A stretch of DNA of 26,110 nt, taken from IMG/VR virus record IMGVR_UViG_3300044633_001124, positions 1 through 26,110 of that record; one strand, 5' to 3'. A program made the position numbers and the translations under genes. Position 1 is the first letter of the stretch. Every line of letters begins with the position of its first letter. Source of the DNA: a virus. Below, piece by piece: positions 1 through 6,858 of the stretch. The notes beneath the pieces were generated by a model. That model searched no databases and was not told where the DNA came from. It saw nothing but the letters and a program-made list of their open reading frames with translations.

Positions 1-1
1 T

Positions 2-589
2 CTCGAGCGCATGATGGGCGTGACGGACGTCAATGAAATCTCGGCCACGCTCGACGCGATGGCTGCCGACCCCGCGGTCGAGAAGATTGCCTTTAACATC
101 TCGTCCCCTGGCGGCACGGTCACCGGCATCGAGGAACTTGCCAACAAGATCCGCGACGTGGGCAAGCCGAGCATGGCCTATACCGATAGCGAGATGGCCT
201 CAGCTGCTTACTGGCTCGGCTCTCAGGCCGATCGCGTCGTCGCCTCCCCCTCGGCCACCGTCGGCAGCGTCGGCGTCTACATGGCCATCCCTGACATGTC
301 CAAGCTCTACGAGTCCCAGGGCGTGCGCATGGTCGTCATCAAGTCGTCCGGCTCTCCCCTCAAGGGCGCCGGCATCGAGGGCACGTCTCTCTCCGACGAG
401 CAGCTCGCCGACCTTCAGGCCTCGGTTGACGGCATCCATGAAGACTTCAAGGCCGCCATCCGCGGGAAGCGGGCCATGGTCGCCGACTCCGCCCTCCGCG
501 GTCAGGTCTTCTCCGGCAAGCAAGCCGCCGCCCAGGGCCTAGTCACCGGCCTTGCGGACTCCTTCTCCAAAGCCCTCGCATCCTTTTAA
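2..589 (+). CDS. S49 family prohead protease (SppA/protein C-like), 5' partial
   Basis: Serine protease of family S49, expected to act inside the immature head where it degrades scaffold or trims head proteins. The frame is open to the left edge, so the start lies outside the window; the first internal ATG is at 11. Numbering from that ATG, the SPGG motif is at residues 32-35, the block EMASAAYW with the likely nucleophile Ser64 follows, then the conserved SATVGSVGVY strand, and Lys118 in SPLKGAG sits at the spacing expected for the catalytic lysine of the Ser/Lys dyad. About 50-60 N-terminal residues usual for the family are missing. It lies directly upstream of the scaffold-like and capsid genes, which matches lambda gene C. 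The family call is secure; the head-maturation role comes from context. Confidence 0.93.
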   Translation, partial: LERMMGVTDVNEISATLDAMAADPAVEKIAFNISSPGGTVTGIEELANKIRDVGKPSMAYTDSEMASAAYWLGSQADRVVASPSATVGSVGVYMAIPDMSKLYESQGVRMVVIKSSGSPLKGAGIEGTSLSDEQLADLQASVDGIHEDFKAAIRGKRAMVADSALRGQVFSGKQAAAQGLVTGLADSFSKALASF

Positions 590-593
590 TCTT

Positions 594-1466
594 ATGCCCC
601 GCATCTTCACCGACATCGACGACACCCTTCTGAAAGACGGCCAGCCCGTCGAGCGCGTCATCGACTACATCGACGAGACCGCCGAAGAGGTGGTCGTCCT
701 GACCAACCGCCCGGAGTCCGACCGCGAGAAAACCGTGGCCGACCTCGCCGCCACTGGTCTCGAGTATCAGGAGCTCATCATGAATGACGGCTCCGAAGAG
801 GCTCCCGCCTTTAAGGCCCGCATCATCAAGGAACGCCTCGACGCCGGCGAAGTGGTCGACCTGTTCATCGACAACCGGGCCGACAGCCGCGAGGCCGTGG
901 CCGCCCTGGGCGTCGAAGTCATGGATCCCGCCGCCGTCCCTGAGGTCGTCGAAGAGTCCGAAGAGGAAGTCGAAGACGAGGTCGAAGAGGCCGTCGTCCC
1001 CTCGGCCAAGGTTGCCAATTTCCGCAGGACTAGCATGACCATCGAAGAGCAACTCGTCCAGGCCGCCGCCTCGCTTGCGGGCCTTACCGCTGAACGCGAC
1101 GACCTCCGCACCACTGTCGAGAAGATGACCGTCGGCACCTCTGCCGAACTGGAGTCCCTCAAGGTGGAAGCCGCCGCATCGTCCTCCAAGGTCGCCGAAC
1201 TGACCGCCGCCCTCGAAGCCTCCGCCAAGGAAGCCTCCGAGCTGAAGGCCAAGGTCGCCGAGCTCGAAGGCTCGAAGGCCACCGCCTCGAAGGAAGCCGC
1301 GAAGATCGTCGCCTCCTTCGGCACCGAGCCCGTCGAACTCCCTAAGGGCGACTCCCCGGTCAAGATGAGCAACGCCGACATCAAGGCTGCTTATCTCGCT
1401 CTCCCTCCTGGTCAGGCCCGCATCGCGTTCTTCAACGCGCACAAGGCCGCTCTCATTTCCCTCTAA
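594..1466 (+). CDS. HAD-phosphatase domain fused to coiled-coil scaffold-like region
   Basis: 290 residues from the ATG at 594, chosen because it begins directly with the HAD fold; an in-frame ATG at 552 would overlap the protease gene. Residues 1-115 look like a capless HAD hydrolase: DIDDT at 7-11 (nucleophile Asp7, Asp9), LTN at 36-38 (motif II), lysines 74/79 (motif III) and FIDN with Asp93 (motif IV). An acidic linker follows (about 116-137, rich in Glu and Asp), then from Met148 a long Ala/Glu/Lys heptad-like coiled coil to about 250 and a short C-terminal region. Position between protease and capsid gene, and the coil, suggest a scaffold. Substrate of the HAD domain is unknown; candidates are nucleotide or nucleic-acid 3' phosphates. 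A second start at Met148 is likely and is listed separately. Confidence 0.8.
   Translation: MPRIFTDIDDTLLKDGQPVERVIDYIDETAEEVVVLTNRPESDREKTVADLAATGLEYQELIMNDGSEEAPAFKARIIKERLDAGEVVDLFIDNRADSREAVAALGVEVMDPAAVPEVVEESEEEVEDEVEEAVVPSAKVANFRRTSMTIEEQLVQAAASLAGLTAERDDLRTTVEKMTVGTSAELESLKVEAAASSSKVAELTAALEASAKEASELKAKVAELEGSKATASKEAAKIVASFGTEPVELPKGDSPVKMSNADIKAAYLALPPGQARIAFFNAHKAALISL
1011..1030 (+). promoter_or_regulatory. TTGCCAAT/GCAGG leader motif, copy 1 (inside the HAD-scaffold frame)
   Basis: TTGCCAAT at 1012-1019, 4 nt, GCAGGAC at 1024-1030, then an ATG at 1035. It is the only one of five copies lying well inside a longer reading frame. The AGGA at 1026-1029 is placed as a Shine-Dalgarno for the internal ATG. 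Function of the TTGCCAAT half is unknown. Confidence 0.6.
1035..1466 (+). CDS. Nested in-frame scaffold protein (internal start of the HAD-scaffold gene)
   Basis: Proposed shorter product of 143 residues beginning MTIEEQL, in the same frame as the HAD fusion. The ATG is preceded by the TTGCCAAT-GCAGG motif that precedes four other starts in this window, and by AGGA five to six bases upstream. The product would be nearly all coiled coil (about residues 10-105, Ala/Glu/Lys-rich) plus a C-terminal segment containing ADIKAAYLALPPGQAR, the architecture expected of a phage scaffold. Lambda does the same with Nu3, made from an internal start inside gene C. The coil is seen directly and the separate translation is inferred; the region might instead be made only as part of the fusion. 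Confidence 0.45.
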   Translation: MTIEEQLVQAAASLAGLTAERDDLRTTVEKMTVGTSAELESLKVEAAASSSKVAELTAALEASAKEASELKAKVAELEGSKATASKEAAKIVASFGTEPVELPKGDSPVKMSNADIKAAYLALPPGQARIAFFNAHKAALISL

Positions 1467-1489
1467 CCCTCACTCCCTAACACACTACT

Positions 1490-2368
1490 ATGGCTACCGT
1501 CCTCCCTACCGCTCCGGCTATCCTGTCTGACTACATCGTCCAGACCGTCGCCGGCAAGCTGCCCATCCTCAACAACATCTCCGTCAACCTCTCGGCCTCC
1601 GTCGGCCGCGCGGGCAAAACCGTTTTCGTCCCGATCATGGGTTCGGGCACGGCCTCGGAATTCAACAAGGCCACCAACACCCTCGCGGATGTTGACGGCG
1701 CCACGATGACCAACTCCTCGGTCACCCTCAAACATTTCAAGTACGTCGACGAGTTCAGCCCCCTGGACATCCAGGAGTTCGGCATGCAGTACCTGATCAA
1801 CGCTTACGCGAAGACCGCCGCTCAGGCCATCGTCGACAAGTGCTGGGAAGAAATCGGCGCCGTCTTCACGACCGCCAACTTCGCCACGGAAGAAATCGTC
1901 ACCGTCAATGACTTTGGCTATGACGACGTCGTGAATGCCCAGTTCCTCCTCGACACCGCCAAGGCTGGCCAGCCTCGTTCCTTCCTCGTCGGCAACGGCT
2001 ACCTGAAGGCCCTCCGCAACTCGGCCTCCCTCGTCAGCTCCCTCAACCCGAGCGCCAACACCGTTGTTACCACCGGCAACGTCGGTCAGGTCGCCGGCAT
2101 GGACATCTACCAGTGGAACCAGATCCCGAACGTCGAGAATCTCGCGGGCGTGGCTATGGGCCCGGATTCCCTGCTCGTCGCGACTGGCGTGCCGATGGCT
2201 GAAATCGCCGGCTTCAACGCCAGCGTCGCCACCGCCGAGTCTGGTCTCTCCGTCCAGGTTCTCGTCGGTCAGGCTGAAACGGGCAACATCCGTTGCATCG
2301 CTCAGATCCTCATCGGCGCCAATAAGGGCCGTGGGACGAGTGCTGTCCGCTACGTCACCGCTGCCTAA
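1490..2368 (+). CDS. Major capsid protein (HK97-fold, putative)
   Basis: 292 residues, expected to form the icosahedral shell. The assignment rests on size, position after protease and scaffold, abundance of Ala/Val/Thr/Asn with few Lys/Cys, and P22/HK97-type features: a start AAPAIL-like with SDYIVQTVAGKLP, then a segment with HFKYVDEFSPLDIQEFG (E-loop to spine region), and a C-terminal domain with FLVGNGYLKALRN and GMDIYQWNQIPN. The gene is very even in composition, as expected for strong expression. The 23-nt gap upstream is C/A-rich with no purine-rich ribosome site. It is followed within 20 nt by the best terminator in the window, which would isolate its transcript end. I saw no sign of an N-terminal delta domain, so the scaffold is probably a separate protein. 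Confidence 0.85.
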   Translation: MATVLPTAPAILSDYIVQTVAGKLPILNNISVNLSASVGRAGKTVFVPIMGSGTASEFNKATNTLADVDGATMTNSSVTLKHFKYVDEFSPLDIQEFGMQYLINAYAKTAAQAIVDKCWEEIGAVFTTANFATEEIVTVNDFGYDDVVNAQFLLDTAKAGQPRSFLVGNGYLKALRNSASLVSSLNPSANTVVTTGNVGQVAGMDIYQWNQIPNVENLAGVAMGPDSLLVATGVPMAEIAGFNASVATAESGLSVQVLVGQAETGNIRCIAQILIGANKGRGTSAVRYVTAA

Positions 2369-2388
2369 GCGGCCTGACATCGAAAACG

Positions 2389-2414
2389 GGGGCTCCGCAA
2401 GGGGCCCCTTTTTT
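2389..2414 (+). terminator. Rho-independent terminator after the capsid gene
   Basis: An 8-bp stem (GGGGCTCC at 2389-2396 with GGGGCCCC at 2401-2408, one G-T wobble) closes on a GCAA tetraloop of the stable GNRA type. It is followed by six T at 2409-2414. It sits 21 nt after the capsid stop. Confidence 0.88.
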
Positions 2415-2422
2415 GTGCCTGT
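2411..2422 (+). repeat. TTTTGTGCCTGT, copy 1
   Basis: A 12-base sequence overlapping the T-run of the capsid terminator. It is found again at 12860-12871, also overlapping the T-run of a terminator. Here it runs directly into the TTGCCAAT motif. Confidence 0.6.
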
Positions 2423-2442
2423 TTGCCAATGGCCGCAGGGTT
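2423..2442 (+). promoter_or_regulatory. TTGCCAAT/GCAGG leader motif, copy 2
   Basis: TTGCCAAT at 2423-2430, 4 nt, GCAGGGTTA at 2435-2443 overlapping the ATG at 2443. It lies between the capsid terminator and the head-closure gene, where a new promoter would be needed for the downstream genes. Confidence 0.65.
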
Positions 2443-2820
2443 ATGAGTTTATACTCTGAGTTCCTGCCCGACGCGAAGGAGATGGTCGCCGATTTTGCCG
2501 TGGCCGGTTCGGCCAACTCTGGAGCGATTACATTCGCTTGTCTCATCTCCGACCCCGCCGTGCAGACCGTGCTCGAGGCTGGGGGCTATATGGAGCGAAC
2601 CCAGTACAACGTCCGCCTCCCCGCCGCAACGGCCTCCTGGAGCCTCCCAGATGGGTCTATCGGGGCTTCCACGGCCATCATCGTCGGCGGCTCCCCCATC
2701 GCTTCCCTCGCCCAGGGCAAGAAGATCGTGGCCGGCGGGAAGAACGTCCGCATCACGACCCAGACCTACAAGCCCGGTTCGGCTTGGGTGACCCTCGTCG
2801 TCATCGACGATAACCAGTAA
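2443..2820 (+). CDS. Putative head-closure / head-tail joining protein
   Basis: 125 residues. The start at 2443 is chosen over the in-frame ATG at 2413 because the latter lies inside the terminator T-run, while 2443 follows the conserved leader motif. The protein has an N-terminal helix (SEFLPDAKEMVADFAV) and then a beta-rich body with PDGS..AS, GKKIVAGGKNVRITTQTYK and a C-terminal strand VTLVVID. Size, beta-rich fold and place right after the capsid resemble the lambda FII/SPP1 gp16 class of stopper proteins. That is a context-based guess; no diagnostic motif is visible. Its TAA overlaps the next ATG by one base (TAATG), indicating translational coupling. Confidence 0.7.
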   Translation: MSLYSEFLPDAKEMVADFAVAGSANSGAITFACLISDPAVQTVLEAGGYMERTQYNVRLPAATASWSLPDGSIGASTAIIVGGSPIASLAQGKKIVAGGKNVRITTQTYKPGSAWVTLVVIDDNQ

Positions 2821-3782
2821 TGGCCAAGAAAGGCGCCATCGAGCCGAAGTCCCTCGCTCAGTTCGTGGAGGCCTGTCGCCAGTTTGCGGCTCAGACCGGC
2901 ATCACCATGCGCGACGCCGTCCTCGAGCAAGCGGCCTTTGCTTGCCAAGATGCGGCCATGTTCACCCCTCCATTGCCTAGGGGTGGGGGCAACGGACTAA
3001 GCCCTGGGGCTAAGAAGGCTGGCTTAAAAGCCGTAGCCGGCGACATCTCCAAGATCTTCGTGGCCGCTAACGACTCCTCGGCCAAGGGCAGAGCTGGGAA
3101 CATCGTGAACCAAATTGCATTCGCAGTTAAGGCCGGTGACTTCGGGACTTTTAAACGCCTGACCGATGGCGGCAAGCTACAGGGCATGCTCGGACAACGC
3201 AGCATACTTGCTAAGATTGCGGCAGACGCGGATAAGCAGCGGGCCTTTACCAAGGCTAGGAACTTTCTAAGCCGTGCAAACCCAGTCAAGACGGAGTACG
3301 GCACGCAGGGTTTTGTCCGTGATCTGCGACCGATTCACAACCAGGTTAAAGGGCGGTTCGGCGGACGCATCAAGAAAGGCAACCGGGCAGTGTCCGTCAA
3401 ACTGCTTGTGCAAGATAAGTCCGAGCTCAATGAATACATCCAAAGGCGGCAGCAGATGGTCGGGGCGGTCAAGTCAGGTTGGGCCAAGGCTCTCGCAAGT
3501 CTTCCCCGCCCTAAGGATAACAACGGCCAAAAAGGCGAACCTGGCGCAGAGCTGCGGAAGGCTACTTGGATCACCTTGCATACGGCAATTTCTGGGTACA
3601 ATAGCACGACCTTTACCGATAAGATTTGTGAAGCATCCGTGACTAACAGCCTAGGCAACATCAACGGCATCGCCGACCAAGCCGGCGTTTTAGGGCTGGT
3701 CTACGGTAACCGCGTCAAGCAGATGCCAGGCATGATCCGTCACCGCATGCAAAAACCAATCAATAAGTTTAACCGCAAATAA
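2820..3782 (+). CDS. Putative head-tail/minor tail protein (HK97 gp10 or gpZ-like position)
   Basis: 320 residues with no recognised domain. It is basic, with Lys/Arg-rich stretches such as KGRFGGRIKKGNR and a basic tail ending NKFNRK. The N-terminal third resembles the start of gp10/gpZ-type proteins in having a helix with LAQFVEACRQFAAQTG then FACQDAAMFTPP. The gene sits between the closure protein and the tail-terminator candidate, where that class is expected, but it is about twice the length of HK97 gp10. Base composition is visibly less GC-rich, with more A- and T-ending codons than the capsid gene before it or the gene after it, which suggests recent exchange of this cassette. The start is coupled to the previous stop. 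Confidence 0.72.
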   Translation: MAKKGAIEPKSLAQFVEACRQFAAQTGITMRDAVLEQAAFACQDAAMFTPPLPRGGGNGLSPGAKKAGLKAVAGDISKIFVAANDSSAKGRAGNIVNQIAFAVKAGDFGTFKRLTDGGKLQGMLGQRSILAKIAADADKQRAFTKARNFLSRANPVKTEYGTQGFVRDLRPIHNQVKGRFGGRIKKGNRAVSVKLLVQDKSELNEYIQRRQQMVGAVKSGWAKALASLPRPKDNNGQKGEPGAELRKATWITLHTAISGYNSTTFTDKICEASVTNSLGNINGIADQAGVLGLVYGNRVKQMPGMIRHRMQKPINKFNRK

Positions 3783-3783
3783 C

Positions 3784-4221
3784 ATGGCCTTCACCAAATC
3801 CATCCGCCACATCGTCGAGGGCACGCTCGCGACCTATCTCACCGCCCAGGCTGGTCTCGCCGGCGTGGCCATCCTCACGGGTGACAGCGCCGCGACCCAG
3901 ACCCTGCCGAAGGCCGTCGTCCTCTGCGACTCCGCCCGGGCCCCTGGCGACCTCCCCGAAGGCCTCGGGAATTACGATTGCTCCGTCCGCGTGACCCTGT
4001 TCTCGAACGCCGACGACACGACGCTGGCCGTCCACCGCGAACGCTGCGCCGCCCTTTCGGACTGCATGAAAAGTTTTGATTTGATTGAAGCCGCCTTTGC
4101 GGCTGGAGGTTCCGCGATCTGTTACGACTTGTCTTATCGCTCCGAAGACGAGGGCATCGACGAGCGCTCCTGGGCGACTTCCTTTGCCTTCGACGTCCTC
4201 ACTTGCCTGAACCCCGAGTAG
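3784..4221 (+). CDS. Putative tail terminator protein (gpU/DUF3168-like)
   Basis: 145 residues. The pattern is an N-terminal helix (SIRHIVEGTLATYLT), a strand pair with KAVVLCDSA, a central strand NYDCSVRVTLFSNADD, a helix HRERCAALSDCMKSFDLIEAAF, and late strands CYDLSYRSEDEG and WATSFAFDVLTC. That alternation and length fit the tail terminator/neck proteins that stop tube growth and join the tail to the head. Its position just before the tail tube candidate agrees. High-GC composition returns here. The start follows the previous stop as TAA-C-ATG, a junction form seen at three other places in the window. Function is inferred from fold pattern and order. Confidence 0.75.
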   Translation: MAFTKSIRHIVEGTLATYLTAQAGLAGVAILTGDSAATQTLPKAVVLCDSARAPGDLPEGLGNYDCSVRVTLFSNADDTTLAVHRERCAALSDCMKSFDLIEAAFAAGGSAICYDLSYRSEDEGIDERSWATSFAFDVLTCLNPE

Positions 4222-4222
4222 G

Positions 4223-4244
4223 TTGCCAATTAAAGCAGGAGTAA
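4223..4244 (+). promoter_or_regulatory. TTGCCAAT/GCAGG leader motif, copy 3
   Basis: TTGCCAAT at 4223-4230, 4 nt, GCAGGAGTAA at 4235-4244, ATG at 4246. It begins immediately after the previous stop codon and fills the whole 24-nt gap. AGGAG is a good Shine-Dalgarno here. Confidence 0.65.
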
Positions 4245-4245
4245 G

Positions 4246-4626
4246 ATGAGCGAAGTAAACAAAGGCGTGGTGTGCTTGTACGGAATCGGCGCCGGCCAGC
4301 AGGCCTCGCTTTACGTTCAAAGCTACACGGTCACCTCTAATTTCAACAACTCGGCGACCGTCATGGATGAGGATGGCCTCACCGTAACCGCCCGTTACGA
4401 CGACAGGAAATCCGAAATTAACATTGAAGGCGTGGCCAAGGCCACCAGCGTTCCGGCCCTTGGGACGACCCTGTCCTTTACGGCCAAGACTGCGTCTGCT
4501 TACCCGGGCGGAGCGGCTTCTGTTTCTTTCAGCGGAACGGTGACAAAGGTAGACGACAAGGGCTCGAGCTCTGGATTCGTCAGCGTCTCAGTCACTGCTG
4601 AGTCCTACGAGACCATCACCTATTAA
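4246..4626 (+). CDS. Putative major tail tube protein
   Basis: 126 residues, almost entirely beta-strand in character with many Ser, Thr, Val and Gly. Strands visible are QSYTVTSNFNNSATVMDEDG, TVTARYDDRKSEINIEG, TTLSFTAKTAS, ASVSFSGTVTKVDDKG and FVSVSVTAESYETITY. Such a small beta-sandwich between tail terminator and tape-measure candidates is where the tail tube subunit belongs; the polypeptide is short for a tube protein. Being structural it should be strongly made, and it has its own leader motif with the best ribosome site of the five copies. An alternative is a beta-rich neck or minor tail protein. Confidence 0.68.
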   Translation: MSEVNKGVVCLYGIGAGQQASLYVQSYTVTSNFNNSATVMDEDGLTVTARYDDRKSEINIEGVAKATSVPALGTTLSFTAKTASAYPGGAASVSFSGTVTKVDDKGSSSGFVSVSVTAESYETITY

Positions 4627-4653
4627 TTGACACCCCCGAAAGTGGGGTAGGCT
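4627..4653 (+). promoter_or_regulatory. Candidate promoter with small hairpin in the tail module
   Basis: TTGACA at 4627-4632 is a perfect -35 box just after the tail-tube stop. Downstream, TAGGCT at 4648-4653 gives a 15-nt spacer, which is short, and the 17-nt position reads GGCTAG, so the -10 is poor. The spacer also forms a short hairpin, ACCCC with GGGGT around a GAAA-containing loop. There is no T-run, so it is unlikely to terminate. Confidence 0.35.
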
Positions 4654-4660
4654 AGGGGGA

Positions 4661-5245
4661 GTGGATCGTCGCTTCCTGAATGCCCACATCGACCCGGCTC
4701 CTTTTAGGATTCTGGGTCGAACTCTTTACCCGTTTTGCCTTAAGTACCGCGTGCGCCTGCATGCGTTAGACTCTCCCCTGGTTACCGGTGCCCGTGGGGT
4801 TACCCCGTCCGATCTCATCTTCGCCTGCCAAGTCTGCGCCGAGGAGCCCCTGGGCGGACTCGGGTTCATGGACAAGATGCGCGTCATATATCTTAACGAG
4901 AACTTTCCACATTTCGAGCGTCTGCTAAAAGCTTTCTCTGATTATGTTCTGATTCACGACTGGCCTAAGTTCTGGGAGCAAACGAACAAGAAAAGCGGAG
5001 GAAGCAAAGGCCCGCCATGGCCGCTGTCGATTGTGGCAAACCTAGTGGCGAACGGCGTGCCATATAAGCAAGCATGGGAAATGCCCGAGTGCCAAGCCAT
5101 CTGGCTGAACGCGGCCTTCGCCATGCGCAAGGGTGTCGACGTGGCGATCATGTGCCCGGAGGAAGAGGCCTTCATCGAGTCAGAGCTAAAGCGCGAAGCC
5201 GAAGAAGCCGCGGCCGCCAAAGCCGTTGCCAATCCAGCAGGGTAA
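4661..5245 (+). CDS. Putative tail assembly chaperone
   Basis: 194 residues starting at GTG 4661, preceded at once by a G-rich stretch (AGGGGGA) that is too close to be a normal ribosome site, so the start is uncertain. The sequence is alpha-helical with an N-terminal part FRILGRTLYPFCLKYRV and a region PSDLIFACQVCAEEP. It ends with PPWPLSIVANLVANGVPYK, WLNAAFAMRKGVDVAIM and a Glu/Ala-rich tail. Position between the tube and tape-measure candidates and helical, acidic-tailed character fit a tail assembly chaperone. I found no slippery site or second frame that would make a longer gpGT-like product. Composition is lower in GC than the early genes. Confidence 0.65.
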   Translation: MDRRFLNAHIDPAPFRILGRTLYPFCLKYRVRLHALDSPLVTGARGVTPSDLIFACQVCAEEPLGGLGFMDKMRVIYLNENFPHFERLLKAFSDYVLIHDWPKFWEQTNKKSGGSKGPPWPLSIVANLVANGVPYKQAWEMPECQAIWLNAAFAMRKGVDVAIMCPEEEAFIESELKREAEEAAAAKAVANPAG

Positions 5246-5246
5246 A
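5226..5246 (+). promoter_or_regulatory. TTGCCAAT/GCAGG leader motif, copy 4
   Basis: TTGCCAAT at 5226-5233, 3 nt, GCAGGGTAAA at 5237-5246, ATG at 5253. This copy lies across the last codons of the previous gene, so the motif is kept at the DNA or RNA level even where it must also encode protein. Confidence 0.62.
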
Positions 5247-5252
5247 GAGACC

Positions 5253-6020
5253 ATGGCCCAAGACCTGACCGTAAACATCAAGACGACCTCCGACGTCCCC
5301 CAGGCTATGGGTAAGGCTGGCGCGGCCGTAAGCAACTTTGACAAGCAGTTGTCAGGCATCGGGCAGGCGTTTAGTAATTCTTTCAAGAGTATCTTCCTTT
5401 CATTCCTCGGGCCGATGGCGCTGCTTACCGGGGCGATGGCTCTGATCGGCAAGCTTATTGCGGATAATCAAAAGAAACGAGAGGACGCAAACCAGGCAGC
5501 AATCGATGACACAAACAAGCTCATGTCTTCTGAGGACAAGTACTGGGCCAGAAAGCGCGAAAGACAAAAGCAAAGCCAAGAATCAACAGAAGAAGCGAAG
5601 ACTCAAAGAATCACGACTACGGAGGAATTTCTTTCTAAAGACCCGCGCGGTAAACAATTATGGAAAGACATCCAAGCGGGCCGACATTCTATCAAACCTT
5701 TTACCGCATCTCACAGGGCAATCAAAGATCCTGAGCTTCAAAAAGAAGTTCAAAGAATGCTCTCAGAAGACATTCAAAATGACCCCCAAAGCGGTGCAGC
5801 TTTAGAAAGTAAAAACGAAAAGGCCGGCACCTTCAAAGGCCCCGAAGGCTTCGGCAATGTGATCGGCGTGGGCGCCAACCCGGTCATGGAAGCGATGACC
5901 AGACAGACCGAAGTCCTCGAGGAAATCAAAGCCGTCCTCGAATCGCAACGCTCCTCCGGCGGCGTTCCTCCTCCCTTCACTGAAAAGCCGATGTCCACCC
6001 GAACCATCTTTAACGTATAA
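5253..6020 (+). CDS. Very short tape-measure protein candidate
   Basis: 255 residues from the ATG at 5253, chosen over an in-frame TTG at 5226 because it follows the leader motif. The N-terminal 50 residues (AVSNFDKQLSGIGQAFSNSFK) resemble the start of tape-measure proteins. A hydrophobic segment at about 50-72 (LSFLGPMALLTGAMALIGKL) could be a membrane helix, followed by a charged Lys/Glu/Gln-rich helical stretch to about 200 and a Pro-rich C-terminus. Tape-measure proteins normally exceed 600 residues; no other gene here could be one. If it is one, at roughly 0.15 nm per residue the tail would be near 38 nm. The middle (about 5440-5820) is conspicuously A-rich, unlike the flanks. Confidence 0.68.
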   Translation: MAQDLTVNIKTTSDVPQAMGKAGAAVSNFDKQLSGIGQAFSNSFKSIFLSFLGPMALLTGAMALIGKLIADNQKKREDANQAAIDDTNKLMSSEDKYWARKRERQKQSQESTEEAKTQRITTTEEFLSKDPRGKQLWKDIQAGRHSIKPFTASHRAIKDPELQKEVQRMLSEDIQNDPQSGAALESKNEKAGTFKGPEGFGNVIGVGANPVMEAMTRQTEVLEEIKAVLESQRSSGGVPPPFTEKPMSTRTIFNV

Positions 6021-6021
6021 C

Positions 6022-6858
6022 ATGGCCCTTGTATCAAACGGAAACCCCCTAAGCGCACCGGTCATCCTCCCGGGCTGGACGTACAACCGCGACCCGTTCG
6101 GCCTCGGCACTTCGACTACAAAGTACAAGTGTAATTGGGACGTAGACATGGCGGCCTTTGCTGCCCGCGGTCAACCGCACCCTGACTCGACTTATTCCTT
6201 CCTCAAGGCCAACTCCTATTCCATCAGCTGGGACTCCTTGGACATTGCGACTCTGACCGTGGACTACGTCGGCATCCCGCCTAGCGTGAACGGGGGCGTA
6301 TACACCAACCCGAACACGTCCTCGGCCAACGGCTTGACCGCGGAGAACATCACGAGCCACCCCAACTTCTTTAGCCTGCAAGCTGGCTTCCTTGGCCCAA
6401 TCGCTGGCCCTTCTCCCTATACCCAGGACGCCCCGGACAACCTTGCCCCAGTCGTCAACGGCAAGCCCGCTTTCCTCGGTCTTAACGGATCGTGCTTCGA
6501 GAAGGCGAGCGGCGGCCGCTTCATCGGCTTTGTCGACCCGACTTATCCTCAATACTACGGCAAGACCCAGTACCTGGCTAAGACCTCTACCTACTCGGGC
6601 GTGATGTACACGACCCAGCTCGGGAACGTGCAAGCCCTTCTTGGACTTCTGAACACGGCCACGGCGACTAACTCATGGGGAGCGTCTTTCCCTCTTCTCC
6701 CCGCATGGGCACCGGTAGGCGTGGGCGACTTCGGAAACAACGTGAACCTCCTTTCTCAGGTCAACGTCGAGGAGTACGGTTCTCTTTACAAAATGATGTA
6801 TGAAATCCGTTATGCCAAGGCCGGCTGGGAGCGCGACGTCTACGTCAACCTAGCCTGA
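6022..6858 (+). CDS. Tail-tip structural protein, unknown family
   Basis: 278 residues, no recognised domain. It is rich in aromatic residues, Gly, Asn and Pro (for example VILPGWTYNRDPFGLGTS, YSISWDSLDIATLTVDYVG, YPQYYGKTQYLAK), as seen in virion proteins, and lacks a signal peptide. It follows the tape-measure candidate with a TAA-C-ATG junction and precedes another large virion-type gene, so a distal tail or baseplate role is likely. The C-terminus NVEEYGSLYKMMYEIRYAK looks like the end of a beta-sandwich. I cannot name a family. Confidence 0.72.
   Translation: MALVSNGNPLSAPVILPGWTYNRDPFGLGTSTTKYKCNWDVDMAAFAARGQPHPDSTYSFLKANSYSISWDSLDIATLTVDYVGIPPSVNGGVYTNPNTSSANGLTAENITSHPNFFSLQAGFLGPIAGPSPYTQDAPDNLAPVVNGKPAFLGLNGSCFEKASGGRFIGFVDPTYPQYYGKTQYLAKTSTYSGVMYTTQLGNVQALLGLLNTATATNSWGASFPLLPAWAPVGVGDFGNNVNLLSQVNVEEYGSLYKMMYEIRYAKAGWERDVYVNLA

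Noticed and set aside
1011-1034. Reading the repeated motif as a sigma-54 promoter
   Set aside because: The GG/GC dinucleotides at -24/-12 required for sigma-54 are not present in TTGCCAAT-N4-GCAGG on either strand.
543-1442. Long - strand reading frame opposite the HAD-scaffold gene
   Set aside because: Codon-phase shadow of a GC-rich coding strand; composition is Gly/Asp/Val-rich without any domain, and the + strand has clear motifs.
1463-2380. Long - strand reading frame opposite the capsid gene
   Set aside because: Shadow frame; it has no domain and lies exactly opposite a structural gene.
1011-5246. Shared protein motif 'VAN' encoded by motif copies 1 and 4
   Set aside because: The other three copies are non-coding, so the conservation is at the nucleic-acid level and the peptide similarity is a by-product.
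4661-5268. Programmed frameshift in the assembly-chaperone gene, as in lambda G/GT
   Set aside because: I found no slippery heptamer near the end and no extension frame joining to the tape measure; the tape-measure candidate has its own leader motif.
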